A stretch of DNA of 64,000 nucleotides from contig NZ_FSRK01000001.1 in the NCBI RefSeq assembly GCF_900141765.1, forward strand, positions 186,001-250,000, read 5' to 3'. This stretch comes from Epilithonimonas zeae. GTDB taxonomy: Bacteria; Bacteroidota; Bacteroidia; Flavobacteriales; Weeksellaceae. Within the stretch, counting starts at the first letter, position 1. Each line of letters starts with the position of its first letter. The notes below the pieces were generated by a model. The model saw nothing but the letters and a program-made list of their open reading frames with translations. It was not told the DNA's origin and made no database searches. Below are positions 43,947 to 52,609 of the stretch, piece after piece. Both the position numbers and the translations under genes were made by a program.

Positions 43947-45511
43947 TGTTTATTCTGAGTCAATTGCTGGATGTAAGTGTTTGGCGAAATACCAGTTACG
44001 GATTTGAAAACTGTTGTGAATGCACTGTGCGATGAGAAACCTGCTTTCTCCGCCAGATAACTCACTTTATAATTAAGATAAGCTGGGTCGGTTTTTAAAA
44101 GATAAGCAATGTAATTGATTCTTAGTTCGTTGATGTAATTATTGTAATTTTTTTCTTTGTATCGGTTGATGACGTCGGACAGATATTTCGTATTCGTGTC
44201 CAGTTGTCCGGCCAGCATTGCCAATGACATATCGCGGTTCAGAAATTTTTCCGATTTTTCAAATTCTTCCAGACGCGCCAAAATATCCATTTCTTTTTCT
44301 TTGGAAATGAGTGGCGTTTTTTTAGAAATATCTGGATCTATTTTACCAACTTTTGGTTCAACAACAGTTTTATTTTTATCAATTTTTTTAATGAAATCAT
44401 GTTGTTTGGAATAAAAATCGATTTGCTTCTGGATTGATTTTGCTTTTCTCTTTTCGGAAATACTGACAATAATAATCACCAAAATTCCAATGAAACAAAC
44501 CATTGAAATAATCAGAATATTGTTTACAAAATTGCTGTTAGAGTTTTCTATTCGTTTAGCTTCGTATTGTTCATTCAGCTTTACCAGATTTCGGATAGCG
44601 TCTTTTTTATTTTTGTCTAATTTATCGGTTTGCTCCTTATATATAGAGTAATATTTTTGATACAGATCTTCGTTTTTTAGCGCCAGATAATTTTTAGACA
44701 AATCATCATAGATTCTGTATCTTAATGCGTCGTAAGCTTTATTTTGAATTAATTCTAAAGCCTGATTCAGATTTCCGGTTGATTTGACGTAATCTTTTTT
44801 CAGAAAATTAATTCTACCAAAATTATCCAGATTGAAAGCTCTCAGAAAAACATATTGAGGCGTTTTCTCCAGCTTTTTCTGAATCTCATTAACCAGTTTT
44901 TCAGCTTTATTAATTTGATTTTGAGAAATATAAATGAAAGTTTGATAAATCTGATTTTCTATCGAAATGATGAAATCTTCATTCGTGTTTTTTAATTCAG
45001 CATTACTTTGATATAGGTTTTCTTCCGCTTCTTTCCATTTTTTCTGAACCATTAAGTTTGAAGCATTCAACTGAAAAATGTAAGCTGAAAGATTTTCTGG
45101 ATAATGCTGAGATTTGATTTTAGAAGCTTTGTCAACAAGGTTCTGGGAAATTCTGATAGATTGTTTGTAAAGCCTGAGCGATTGATATTGTTGCGCCAAA
45201 GCAAAATCCGAATAGAATGAGTTGTTTTCATTTCTATTTTTATTCAGATTATCGATAGATTGATCGATGGATTTTGCATAATCGCCTTTGAAATTGTAAG
45301 CTCTCGATAGGATGATTTGAACACGTTGTTTGATGAGTTCGGGTTCTTTATTGATATCAATATTCTGAAGAATCTGGAAGGCGTTGTCAGGATTTTCGTA
45401 AAGACTTTGGTAAGCTTTGTCAAGAAGTTTTAATGTTTCTGGATTGCTTTGCGCCGAAGTCAAAATGACGCCGGAAACAACCATCAACCACAAAAAAAAT
45501 ACCCTGAACAT
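43943..45511 (-). CDS. Transmembrane TPR regulator with AraC-type HTH
   Basis: The 522-residue protein has a signal-like start (MFRVFFLWLMVVSGVILTSAQ), TPR-like helical repeats, a membrane segment at about residues 330-350 (NNILIISMVCFIGILVIIIVSI), and a C-terminal AraC-family domain (about 425-518) with DMSLAMLAGQLDTNTKYLSDVINRY and VSYLAEKAGFSSHSAFTTVFKSVTGISPNTY. It should sense something outside the cytoplasm and control transcription directly. It is the first gene of a three-gene unit with the TPR membrane protein and DUF1569. Confidence 0.88.
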   Translation of the reverse strand: MFRVFFLWLMVVSGVILTSAQSNPETLKLLDKAYQSLYENPDNAFQILQNIDINKEPELIKQRVQIILSRAYNFKGDYAKSIDQSIDNLNKNRNENNSFYSDFALAQQYQSLRLYKQSIRISQNLVDKASKIKSQHYPENLSAYIFQLNASNLMVQKKWKEAEENLYQSNAELKNTNEDFIISIENQIYQTFIYISQNQINKAEKLVNEIQKKLEKTPQYVFLRAFNLDNFGRINFLKKDYVKSTGNLNQALELIQNKAYDALRYRIYDDLSKNYLALKNEDLYQKYYSIYKEQTDKLDKNKKDAIRNLVKLNEQYEAKRIENSNSNFVNNILIISMVCFIGILVIIIVSISEKRKAKSIQKQIDFYSKQHDFIKKIDKNKTVVEPKVGKIDPDISKKTPLISKEKEMDILARLEEFEKSEKFLNRDMSLAMLAGQLDTNTKYLSDVINRYKEKNYNNYINELRINYIAYLLKTDPAYLNYKVSYLAEKAGFSSHSAFTTVFKSVTGISPNTYIQQLTQNKQ

Positions 45512-45766
45512 ACTACAAAAATAGTTTTTTTATTTGTGAATTGTATGATTTTTAATAATTCTTTAGTGAAAAATACATTGTTATTGTGGTTTTATTAAAT
45601 ATTTGAAAACCAGCTATTTTTAGAATTAATGCTTTAAAAATTCACGAATTCAAAAAGGTAAACTTTAGGAATTGATGGTATTAATACATAACATTGTAAA
45701 CAAGTTTTTGAAACAAGAAGTCAATAACTACTGAAGAAAAATTACTATCAATATTTATCTATTATT

Positions 45767-47764
45767 ATGAAAAAAGTTTACTTGTTTTTAATGGGAATGA
45801 TGACTGTGTCAGGAATCAATGCCCAACAAATTGAACTCAAAGTTCTTACAGGATTTGGTTCTCGTCTTTACGACATCAATGACAGCGGAAAGGGAATCCA
45901 TTCCGGCGCTTATTATGATTTTGCTACCGGAGTCACAACTCCTACAGAAGGTGGCGAGGGTACCAACAGATTGAACAATGCCGGAGATGTTGCCGGATTG
46001 ATGGCTTTCACTGCTGAAGATGGTAGTGAAATTGGTCAGGCTGCCTATAAAAAGAATGGAACTTGGAATGCTATCGGATATTTTCCTGGTGATGTTCCCG
46101 GAAATAGCTGGTTCAGTAGTGCGAATGCTATTTCCGGAAACAGTAAGTATGTAACGGGACAAATTTCTGTAGATGTTTCTGGGAGCTATGCATACTTATA
46201 TGATACAGAAGCTGGAACAATTAAAAAATTTGACGGTGACGGCTCTTTTGAATATGGAAGAGGGGAAGGTGTTAACAGTTCCGGGATTGTGTCAGGATTT
46301 GTCAACAAATATTCTATCAACGGAAGTACCTATTGGATTCCGGTTTATTACACGCCAGATGGAGTCGTGCATTACATCGGAGATTTGGGTTACGGAGAAG
46401 CGGCTGATATCAATGACGCTGGGCAAGTTGTAGGTGTGAAAGATAACAAGCCTTTCATCTATGACATCAATACCAATGTTTATAAAGAGTTCAATATTCC
46501 TGCAGGTTTTGATACTGCAACATTTACATCCATCTCAGAAAATGGAATTGCTGTTGGATATGCAGGTTATGCCGGAAACAGAGAAGTGATTATCTATCAT
46601 CCATCTTTGAGTTCTAATCCGGTTTTCCTAAAAGATATTTTGACGAGCCAAAACGTTACAGTTACTACTTTCGATGGTAAATTAGGAACCGCAATGGGAA
46701 TTTCTGCAAATGGAAACTTCATTGCTGGATTTGATAACTCTATTCCGCCATTTTTTGCAGCAGGTTGGGCTATTAATCTTAATGGTCTATTGTTAAGCAG
46801 CAACGATTGCTCAATCACTTGTCCTGAGAATATTGAAACAACTCTTGCAAGCGCATCTCAGACATCAGCTGTTGTGACTTATACATTGCCGGTTACTTGT
46901 GGTTCATCATCTTCTACAGGATTACAGACAGTTCTGGTTTCTGGTTATGAGTCAGGTTCTCAGTTTCCGATTGGTGTGACAAACGTTGTTCACAACTTGG
47001 TGGATGCAGATGGAAAAATCGTTTACGTATGTTCGTTCCAAGTGATTGTTAATGATGTTTATTGCAGTACAACGCCTCAATATGGAGTGGACTCTATTAC
47101 AAAAGTTCAGTTTGCAGGAATCGATAATACATCAGACCTATATTCTAGCCAAGCTAACGAATATTATCTGGACAAAGTTGGGGAAGTTTACCAAGGCAAC
47201 GAATATCCAATTGCCATAGAAGCTAATACCAATACTGGTTACGACTATGCGACAGTTTTCGTAGACTGGAACCAAAACGGCGTATTCACAGATGCAGGAG
47301 AAATCTACGAAGTGGGAGCAATGACTTCTGACGGGATGGATGGCGCACAGATCACAGGCAACATCGCTGTTCCTTCTACTGCAACTGTAGGTAAAGCAAG
47401 AATGAGAGTGATGCTGAATTGGGATGCATCTATCACGACACCTTGCGACAACTCGATCTACGGTTACGGTCAGGCAGAAGATTACACATTGGATGTGAAA
47501 GAAACACTTGGAGTGGATGATATTAATTCAAAATCAGTGAGTTATTATCCAAATCCAGTAAAAGATATCCTTAATCTGATTAGTGAGAAAGATGTAACCA
47601 ATGTTTCAGTTTACAATATAGAAGGGAAACTGGTAAGAAACTTCGCAGGTCTTAACGAGTCAAAAGTTCAGTTGGATTTATCAACATTAATTACAGGAAC
47701 TTATGTTGTGAAAGCAACTACGCAGGACGGAAAAATAAAAACGTTCAAGGTTATCAAAAAATAA
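45767..47764 (+). CDS. Secreted HAF-repeat / GEVED-domain protein with T9SS sorting domain
   Basis: The 665-residue protein has a signal peptide (MKKVYLFLMGMMTVSGINA). The first ~340 residues contain HAF-type repeats (GDLGYGEAADINDAGQVVGV at about 207-226). A GEVED-type domain follows at about residues 450-590 with TVFVDWNQNGVFTDAGEIYEVG and a DYTLDV end. The final ~75 residues are a T9SS type A sorting domain (VSYYPNPVKDILNLIS, ITGTYVVKAT, FKVIKK). Exported; role unknown. Its terminator and hairpin repeat copy 4 follow. Confidence 0.88.
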   Translation: MKKVYLFLMGMMTVSGINAQQIELKVLTGFGSRLYDINDSGKGIHSGAYYDFATGVTTPTEGGEGTNRLNNAGDVAGLMAFTAEDGSEIGQAAYKKNGTWNAIGYFPGDVPGNSWFSSANAISGNSKYVTGQISVDVSGSYAYLYDTEAGTIKKFDGDGSFEYGRGEGVNSSGIVSGFVNKYSINGSTYWIPVYYTPDGVVHYIGDLGYGEAADINDAGQVVGVKDNKPFIYDINTNVYKEFNIPAGFDTATFTSISENGIAVGYAGYAGNREVIIYHPSLSSNPVFLKDILTSQNVTVTTFDGKLGTAMGISANGNFIAGFDNSIPPFFAAGWAINLNGLLLSSNDCSITCPENIETTLASASQTSAVVTYTLPVTCGSSSSTGLQTVLVSGYESGSQFPIGVTNVVHNLVDADGKIVYVCSFQVIVNDVYCSTTPQYGVDSITKVQFAGIDNTSDLYSSQANEYYLDKVGEVYQGNEYPIAIEANTNTGYDYATVFVDWNQNGVFTDAGEIYEVGAMTSDGMDGAQITGNIAVPSTATVGKARMRVMLNWDASITTPCDNSIYGYGQAEDYTLDVKETLGVDDINSKSVSYYPNPVKDILNLISEKDVTNVSVYNIEGKLVRNFAGLNESKVQLDLSTLITGTYVVKATTQDGKIKTFKVIKK

Positions 47765-47784
47765 ATCTTCATCATAATTATGAG

Positions 47785-47820
47785 AAAAACCCGCATCAAT
47801 ATTGGTGTGGGTTTTCTTTT
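47785..47820 (+). terminator. Terminator after the GEVED gene
   Basis: AAAACCCGCATCA pairs with TGGTGTGGGTTTT (two G-T wobbles) around an ATAT loop, followed by a T-rich tract. Confidence 0.75.
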
Positions 47821-47825
47821 TATTG

Positions 47826-47959
47826 GGGCAGCTTAATCCGTCTTCCGTTCCCAAACCTAACGGAGTGGTTCGACGTAGTCAATCTTTTTTGCAGAAAGTG
47901 TTCCCATTCAATACAATTTGAGAACCGGCAAAAAAGGATTTCCACTCAAGCCCGGCTGC
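47826..47959 (-). repeat. Hairpin repeat family H, copy 4 (long form)
   Basis: Inverted relative to copy 1. On the minus strand it starts GCAGCCGGGCTTGAGTGG and ends GACGGATTAAGCTGC. The outer arms are conserved, but about 30 extra bases separate the AAAAAAGATTG and GGGAACGGAAG blocks. It occupies most of the 326-base spacer between the GEVED gene and pyrG, followed by a half copy of the TCTCGCAGAT-type repeat (TAATCTGCTAAAT..AAATCTGCTAAAC, 47975-48006). Confidence 0.82.
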
Positions 47960-48044
47960 TGTAATTCAACGGTAATAATCTGCTAAATCCTAAAAATCTG
48001 CTAAACAAATATTCGTTAACAAAACCCTAATTGTTCCCCTAAAA

Positions 48045-48075
48045 TTGTTTTTTAAGCCCAGATGCTTTAACTTTG
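48045..48075 (+). promoter_or_regulatory. pyrG promoter
   Basis: TTG at 48045-48047 and a perfect TAACTTTG (-7 consensus TAnnTTTG) at 48068-48075 are separated by 20 bases, fitting the Bacteroidota -33/-7 layout. It leaves a 15-base leader before the ATG at 48091. Confidence 0.65.
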
Positions 48076-48090
48076 CACAAACCTAATCTA

Positions 48091-49704
48091 ATGAGTAAAA
48101 AAGAAACGAAATACATCTTTGTGACAGGAGGTGTAACATCGTCACTTGGTAAGGGTATTGTTTCCGCTTCTTTGGGACTTTTGCTAAAATCCCGCGGCTT
48201 CAAAGTTACCATCCAAAAACTTGACCCCTATATCAATATCGATCCCGGAACGCTTAATCCTTACGAACACGGCGAATGTTATGTGACCGAAGACGGCGCG
48301 GAAACAGACCTGGATCTTGGGCATTACGAGCGTTTTCTGGATTCGCCAACTTCGCAGAACAACAACGTTACAACCGGAAAAATCTACCAGACCGTTATTG
48401 AAAAGGAACGTAAAGGTGATTTTCTTGGGAAAACCGTTCAGGTGATTCCGCACATTACCAACGAAATCAAGCGCAGGATAAAAATGCTTTCCAAAAAAGA
48501 CTATGATATCATTATCACAGAAATTGGTGGAACTGTAGGCGATATAGAATCCTTACCTTATATAGAAAGCGTTCGCCAGTTGCAATGGGAATTAGGTAAA
48601 AACAATTCGATGGTCATCCATTTGACATTGTTGCCTTATTTATCTTCAAGTGGAGAATTGAAAACAAAACCTTCTCAGCATTCCGTTCGTCAATTGATGG
48701 AAAGCGGAATTCAGGCAGATGTTTTGGTTTGTAGAACGGAACACACCATTCCGAAAGATTTACGTTCGAAACTAGCTCAGTTCTGTAATGTAGGGCTGGA
48801 AAATGTTATCGAATGTATCGATATGGACACGATTTACGAAGTTCCATTATACCTTCAGAAACAGAATTTTGACGAGGTGGTTCTAAAAGAACTAAATCTT
48901 CCAGTAGGAAAAGATGTCAATCTGAAAGACTGGAAAACATTTCTTAAAAAATATAAAAACCCGAAACGCAGTGTGGAAATTGCATTGGTTGGAAAATATG
49001 TTTCGCTTCAGGATTCTTATAAATCTATTGCCGAAGCTTTTATCCACGCAGGTTCTGATATGGAAACCGAAGTGAAGGTAAGATGGGTTTACAGTGGAGA
49101 TATCGAACAAGAAGGCGTTGAAAAATTATTGACAGGCGTGGACGGAATTCTTATTGCACCAGGCTTCGGAGACAGAGGGATTGAAGGTAAGATCCAGGCT
49201 GCAAAATATGCAAGAGAAAACAAAATTCCATTATTGGGGATTTGCTTGGGAATGCAGATTATGACGATAGAATTCGCCAGAAACGTTCTGGGATTAACCA
49301 AAGCCAACAGTATGGAGTTTGATACTTCTACACCAGACCCGGTGATTTCTTTGATGGAAGAGCAGAAAAATGTTGTAGATAAAGGCGGAACAATGCGTCT
49401 TGGCGCTTGGAAATGTGCCTTGAAAACAGGTTCCAAACTGGCAGAAGTTTATGGTGCAAAAACCATTTCGGAACGTCATCGTCATAGATATGAGTTCAAT
49501 AGTGACTATAAAAAAGACTTCGAAGACAAAGGTCTGGCACCAACCGGACTTAACCCGGAAACAGAATTGGTAGAAACATTAGAGTTGAAAGACCATCCTT
49601 TCTACGTTGGTGTACAATATCACCCAGAATACAAAAGTACAGTGGCAACGCCGCATCCATTGTTCAAAGCTTTTATCAGCGCAACGGTTAAGAATAAATC
49701 ATAA
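48091..49704 (+). CDS. pyrG: CTP synthase
   Basis: PyrG makes CTP from UTP, ATP and glutamine. The 537-residue protein has the synthetase domain (TKYIFVTGGVTSSLGKGI at the start; DPYINIDPGTLNPYEHGE; EIGGTVGDIE) and a class I glutaminase domain with Cys385 in LLGICLGMQ and His511/Glu513 in VQYHPEYKS. I start it at ATG 48091; the TTG at 48073 lies inside the -7 element and would add six unrelated residues. Length is normal and the gene has its own promoter. Confidence 0.97.
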   Translation: MSKKETKYIFVTGGVTSSLGKGIVSASLGLLLKSRGFKVTIQKLDPYINIDPGTLNPYEHGECYVTEDGAETDLDLGHYERFLDSPTSQNNNVTTGKIYQTVIEKERKGDFLGKTVQVIPHITNEIKRRIKMLSKKDYDIIITEIGGTVGDIESLPYIESVRQLQWELGKNNSMVIHLTLLPYLSSSGELKTKPSQHSVRQLMESGIQADVLVCRTEHTIPKDLRSKLAQFCNVGLENVIECIDMDTIYEVPLYLQKQNFDEVVLKELNLPVGKDVNLKDWKTFLKKYKNPKRSVEIALVGKYVSLQDSYKSIAEAFIHAGSDMETEVKVRWVYSGDIEQEGVEKLLTGVDGILIAPGFGDRGIEGKIQAAKYARENKIPLLGICLGMQIMTIEFARNVLGLTKANSMEFDTSTPDPVISLMEEQKNVVDKGGTMRLGAWKCALKTGSKLAEVYGAKTISERHRHRYEFNSDYKKDFEDKGLAPTGLNPETELVETLELKDHPFYVGVQYHPEYKSTVATPHPLFKAFISATVKNKS

Positions 49705-49710
49705 ATTAAT

Positions 49711-49745
49711 GAATGGCTCAAAGTATTTCTCTGAGCCATTCGTCT
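49711..49745 (+). terminator. Hairpin after pyrG
   Basis: GAATGGCTCA (49711-49720) pairs perfectly with TGAGCCATTC (49732-49741); only a short T-rich tract follows, so termination may be partial. Confidence 0.6.
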
Positions 49746-49772
49746 TTATAACGGAATCTGAAAAATAAAACC

Positions 49773-49780
49773 TATTTTTG
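49773..49780 (+). promoter_or_regulatory. Candidate -7 element upstream of yidC
   Basis: TATTTTTG matches TAnnTTTG and lies 94 bases before the yidC start. No clear -33 element is visible. Confidence 0.35.
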
Positions 49781-49810
49781 CAGACCAAAATGATGTAGGT
49801 TTCTGAAATG

Positions 49811-49833
49811 TCATCCTGAGCTTGTCGAAGGAT
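49811..49833. repeat. Short TCATCCTGAGCTTGTCGAAGGAT element
   Basis: This 23-base sequence has ATCCT...AGGAT ends and is a word I recall as widespread between genes of Bacteroidota. It lies in the leader of yidC, where it could form a small hairpin. Confidence 0.5.
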
Positions 49834-49873
49834 ATTAAAATTCAAAACCTTAAACTTTAAACTCAATTCTATA

Positions 49874-51661
49874 ATGCAACAAAACAACGGATTAGACAAA
49901 AAACAACTGATTAGTTTCGGTATTTTTTCTATGATTCTTATCGGTTTTATGTTTTATTTCCAAAACCGAAATGCACAGGCCGAACAAGAAAAATTAGCTC
50001 TGGAAGCTAAGAAAACAGAGCAGACTACAAAATCTAAACCTGCTGCTACCAACCTGAATGCAGCTACGGTAACACCCAATTCTGTTCAGAAAGTTAATCT
50101 TCAGAATGATGAGTTGTCTCTGGAATTCTCCAGTGTTGGTGGGCAATTGAGTTCTGTTAAATTGAATAAATTTGAAGCATTCGGTGGAAAACCATTGTAC
50201 CTTTTCAATAATAACAATGCGAGTTATGGATTTCAGTTTACTGATAAATCGGGTAAAGTTTTCAATACCAAGGATTTAGTTTTTGCGCCGCAGGTTGCAG
50301 GAAATGTAGTAACGCTGAATACCAAAATAGGAAACGCGGTTATCCAGTTCATTTATACACTTAAAGCAAAATATACCGTTGATTTCCAAGTGAAAACACA
50401 AGGCTTGGGTAGTGTTGTGAATGACGGAAAAGCTAATTTCGTTTGGAATTACAATGTAAGAGGCGCAGAAAAAGGACGTTCGCAGGAAGAGACCCACACA
50501 GAGTTTGCATATGCGTTCAACAATTATAAAGATTACGATTATGACGCTCGTTCTGATATGGATGAGCCAGATGAAACGCTTAACTGGATTGGTATCAAGC
50601 AACAGTTTTTCTCAGCAGTTATCGAGGCTAAAAACGGATTCACAAAATCCAAAGGTTTTCAGGAAGCTATTCCAGAAGGCGAATATTTGAAGAAATTCAA
50701 TTACGATGGCCAGGTCAACTTGGCTGGAAACGAGTTGAATCAGGATTTCACTTGGTATTTTATGCCTTTGGATATCGAATTATTGAAATCTTATGACAAG
50801 AACTTTGATGAGATTCTTCCGTTAGGCTGGTCATTTATCGGTTCATTGAACAGATATGTGTTTATTCCATTGTACAATTTGATTTCAGGATGGGGAATTG
50901 CAGCAGGTTGGGCAATTTTCTGGATGACAATTATCGTTAAATTGATTTTGTCTCCGGTAATGTTCAAACAGCACAAGCTAAGTGCGATGATGAAGGTGAT
51001 TCGTCCGGAGATTGATGAGGTTAATGCCAAATTCAAAGATGCTGACCCAATGAAAAAACAACAGGAAACAATGGCTGTTTATCGAAAGGCCGGCGTGAAT
51101 CAAATGGCGGGCTGTCTACCGGCGTTGGTTCAGATTCCGTTGTTCTATGCACTATTCCGTTTCTTCCCGAATATGTTGGACCTTAGAGGAAAAAGCTTCT
51201 GGTTCGTACCGGATTTGACCGCTTATGATGATATCATCAGTTGGGGAACCAACATTCCGTTGTTAGGAAATCACTTAAGTGTATTTGCTTTGGCTTGTAC
51301 GGTTGTGATTTTGATTTACACCATTATGACTTCAGGAAACATTCAGCAGCCACAACAAGAAGGAATGCCGAATATGAAGGTCTTGATGTATATCTTCCCA
51401 ATCACATTCCTATTCTTCTTAAATAGTTCTGCGTCTGGTCTATCTTGGTACTATTTTGTATCGAATGCAATTAACATTGTGATTATCTTGGTCATCAAGT
51501 ATTTTATCCTTGATGAGAAAAAAATCCACGCTCAGATTCAGGAGAACAAAAAGAAAGAGCCGAAAAAAGAAGGGACTTTCCAAAAGAGAATGAGAGAGAT
51601 GATGGAGAAAGCACAAGAGCAACAAAAATTGCAGGAGCAAGCTAGAAACAAAAAGAAATAA
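49874..51661 (+). CDS. yidC: Membrane protein insertase YidC
   Basis: YidC inserts and folds inner-membrane proteins, alone or with SecYEG. The 595-residue protein has an N-terminal membrane helix (LISFGIFSMILIGFMFYF), a periplasmic domain to about residue 330, then the conserved core: LVSPVMFKQHK-like LILSPVMFKQHKLSAMMKVIRPE, KAGVNQMAGCLPALVQIPLFYALFRFFPN and the closing ISWYYFVSNAINI-like stretch. A basic, Lys-rich tail (KKKEPKKEG, ending QARNKKK) may touch the ribosome. Length fits the Gram-negative type. Confidence 0.96.
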   Translation: MQQNNGLDKKQLISFGIFSMILIGFMFYFQNRNAQAEQEKLALEAKKTEQTTKSKPAATNLNAATVTPNSVQKVNLQNDELSLEFSSVGGQLSSVKLNKFEAFGGKPLYLFNNNNASYGFQFTDKSGKVFNTKDLVFAPQVAGNVVTLNTKIGNAVIQFIYTLKAKYTVDFQVKTQGLGSVVNDGKANFVWNYNVRGAEKGRSQEETHTEFAYAFNNYKDYDYDARSDMDEPDETLNWIGIKQQFFSAVIEAKNGFTKSKGFQEAIPEGEYLKKFNYDGQVNLAGNELNQDFTWYFMPLDIELLKSYDKNFDEILPLGWSFIGSLNRYVFIPLYNLISGWGIAAGWAIFWMTIIVKLILSPVMFKQHKLSAMMKVIRPEIDEVNAKFKDADPMKKQQETMAVYRKAGVNQMAGCLPALVQIPLFYALFRFFPNMLDLRGKSFWFVPDLTAYDDIISWGTNIPLLGNHLSVFALACTVVILIYTIMTSGNIQQPQQEGMPNMKVLMYIFPITFLFFLNSSASGLSWYYFVSNAINIVIILVIKYFILDEKKIHAQIQENKKKEPKKEGTFQKRMREMMEKAQEQQKLQEQARNKKK

Positions 51662-51666
51662 ATATT

Positions 51667-51694
51667 AAAGGCGGTAATTTTTACCGCTTTTTTT
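51667..51694 (+). terminator. Terminator after yidC
   Basis: GCGGTAA pairs with TTACCGC around TTT, with flanking AAA/TTT pairs and a T run. Confidence 0.82.
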
Positions 51695-51708
51695 ATGAAT
51701 ATATAATC

Positions 51709-51781
51709 TCTCGCAGATTAAACAGATTTGGCAGAAGAAATTTTAGAAGAGTAATCTGCTTAATTTGTAAAATCAGTGAGA
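51709..51781. repeat. TCTCGCAGAT-type repeat, copy 3
   Basis: TCTCGCAGATT at the start and AATCAGTGAGA at the end, with AATCTGCTTAATTTG inside, resemble the elements at 38790 and 42295. It separates yidC from the methyltransferase gene. Confidence 0.6.
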
Positions 51782-51848
51782 AATATTTTTGTTAATTTCT
51801 TTCAAAAAATCCCGAAATTTGCAACCATCAAATTTTAAATCCAAAACC

Positions 51849-52508
51849 TTGAATCTAGAATCCACTTACGAATATCTCCAGCAATTCTTAACGCCAGAAC
51901 GTTTCCAAAAAATCGAACATTATTCCAAAGAAAGTTCTGATTTTGTTCTGCCGGTAATGGAAGATATTTACCAATTCCGAAATGCTGCTGCAATTGTTCG
52001 TTCCGTAGAAGCTTGTGGATTTCATAAAGTGGTTGCGCTGGAAAAAGAGAATTTCTTTGAACCAAATCTAAAAGTCACAAAAGGCGCTGATACTTGGGTT
52101 GAGGTGGAGAAAATGCCAAGAACAATAGAATCTCTACAAAATATAAAAAATCGAGGTTATAAAATCGTAGCGGTTTCTGCCGAAAATAACGCAAAAATGC
52201 TACCAGATTATAAAATCGAAGAACCAATAGCTTTGGTCTTCGGAACAGAATGGGAGGGAACAACGGATGAATTGTTAGATTTTGCAGATGAGACTTTAGC
52301 AATCCCAATGTTTGGCTTTACCAGAAGTTTCAATGTTTCTGTAGCTGCGGCAATTTGTATGTACGAGCTCAAACAAAAACTTTTGAAATCTAATATCGAC
52401 TATAAATTGTCCGAAGAAAAATTACTCCAGATGAAAATACGCTGGGCGAAAAATTCGATTCCGAGTGGAGATATGATTTTGGAGAAGTATCTCAAAGAGA
52501 ATTCTTAA
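51849..52508 (+). CDS. TrmH/SpoU-family RNA 2'-O-methyltransferase, TTG start
   Basis: The protein is a SPOUT RNA ribose methyltransferase using SAM. The knot motifs are FRNAAAIVRSVEACGFHKV (motif 1), LVFGTEWEGTTDE (motif 2) and IPMFGFTRSFNVSVAAAICMYE (motif 3). No in-frame ATG exists at the 5' end; TTG 51849 begins NLESTYEYLQQFLTPERF, which fits the usual N-terminus and gives 219 residues, while a TTG at 51789 adds 20 unrelated residues. Whether the target is tRNA G18 or rRNA cannot be read. A downstream helix is typical of TrmH. Confidence 0.85.
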   Translation: MNLESTYEYLQQFLTPERFQKIEHYSKESSDFVLPVMEDIYQFRNAAAIVRSVEACGFHKVVALEKENFFEPNLKVTKGADTWVEVEKMPRTIESLQNIKNRGYKIVAVSAENNAKMLPDYKIEEPIALVFGTEWEGTTDELLDFADETLAIPMFGFTRSFNVSVAAAICMYELKQKLLKSNIDYKLSEEKLLQMKIRWAKNSIPSGDMILEKYLKENS

Positions 52509-52543
52509 TTTATACCCTTTGTATTTCTTTGATGAGTTTTACG

Positions 52544-52609
52544 TCTTTGCGAACTTAAAATATTTTCAATATTGGTGAAAAAAACTTTGTGGACTTTGCG
52601 TTCAAAAAA
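52544..52609. repeat. GAACGCAAAG-type intergenic repeat, copy 2
   Basis: TCTTTGCGAACTTAAAA on the left and ACTTTGTGGACTTTGCGTTC on the right match words of the element at 13377-13539 in the opposite orientation. It lies between convergent genes and may serve as a 3' hairpin. Confidence 0.6.

Noticed and set aside
48073..48090. TTG at 48073 as the pyrG start
   Set aside because: It lies within the -7 promoter element and the ATG at 48091 gives the family's usual N-terminus.
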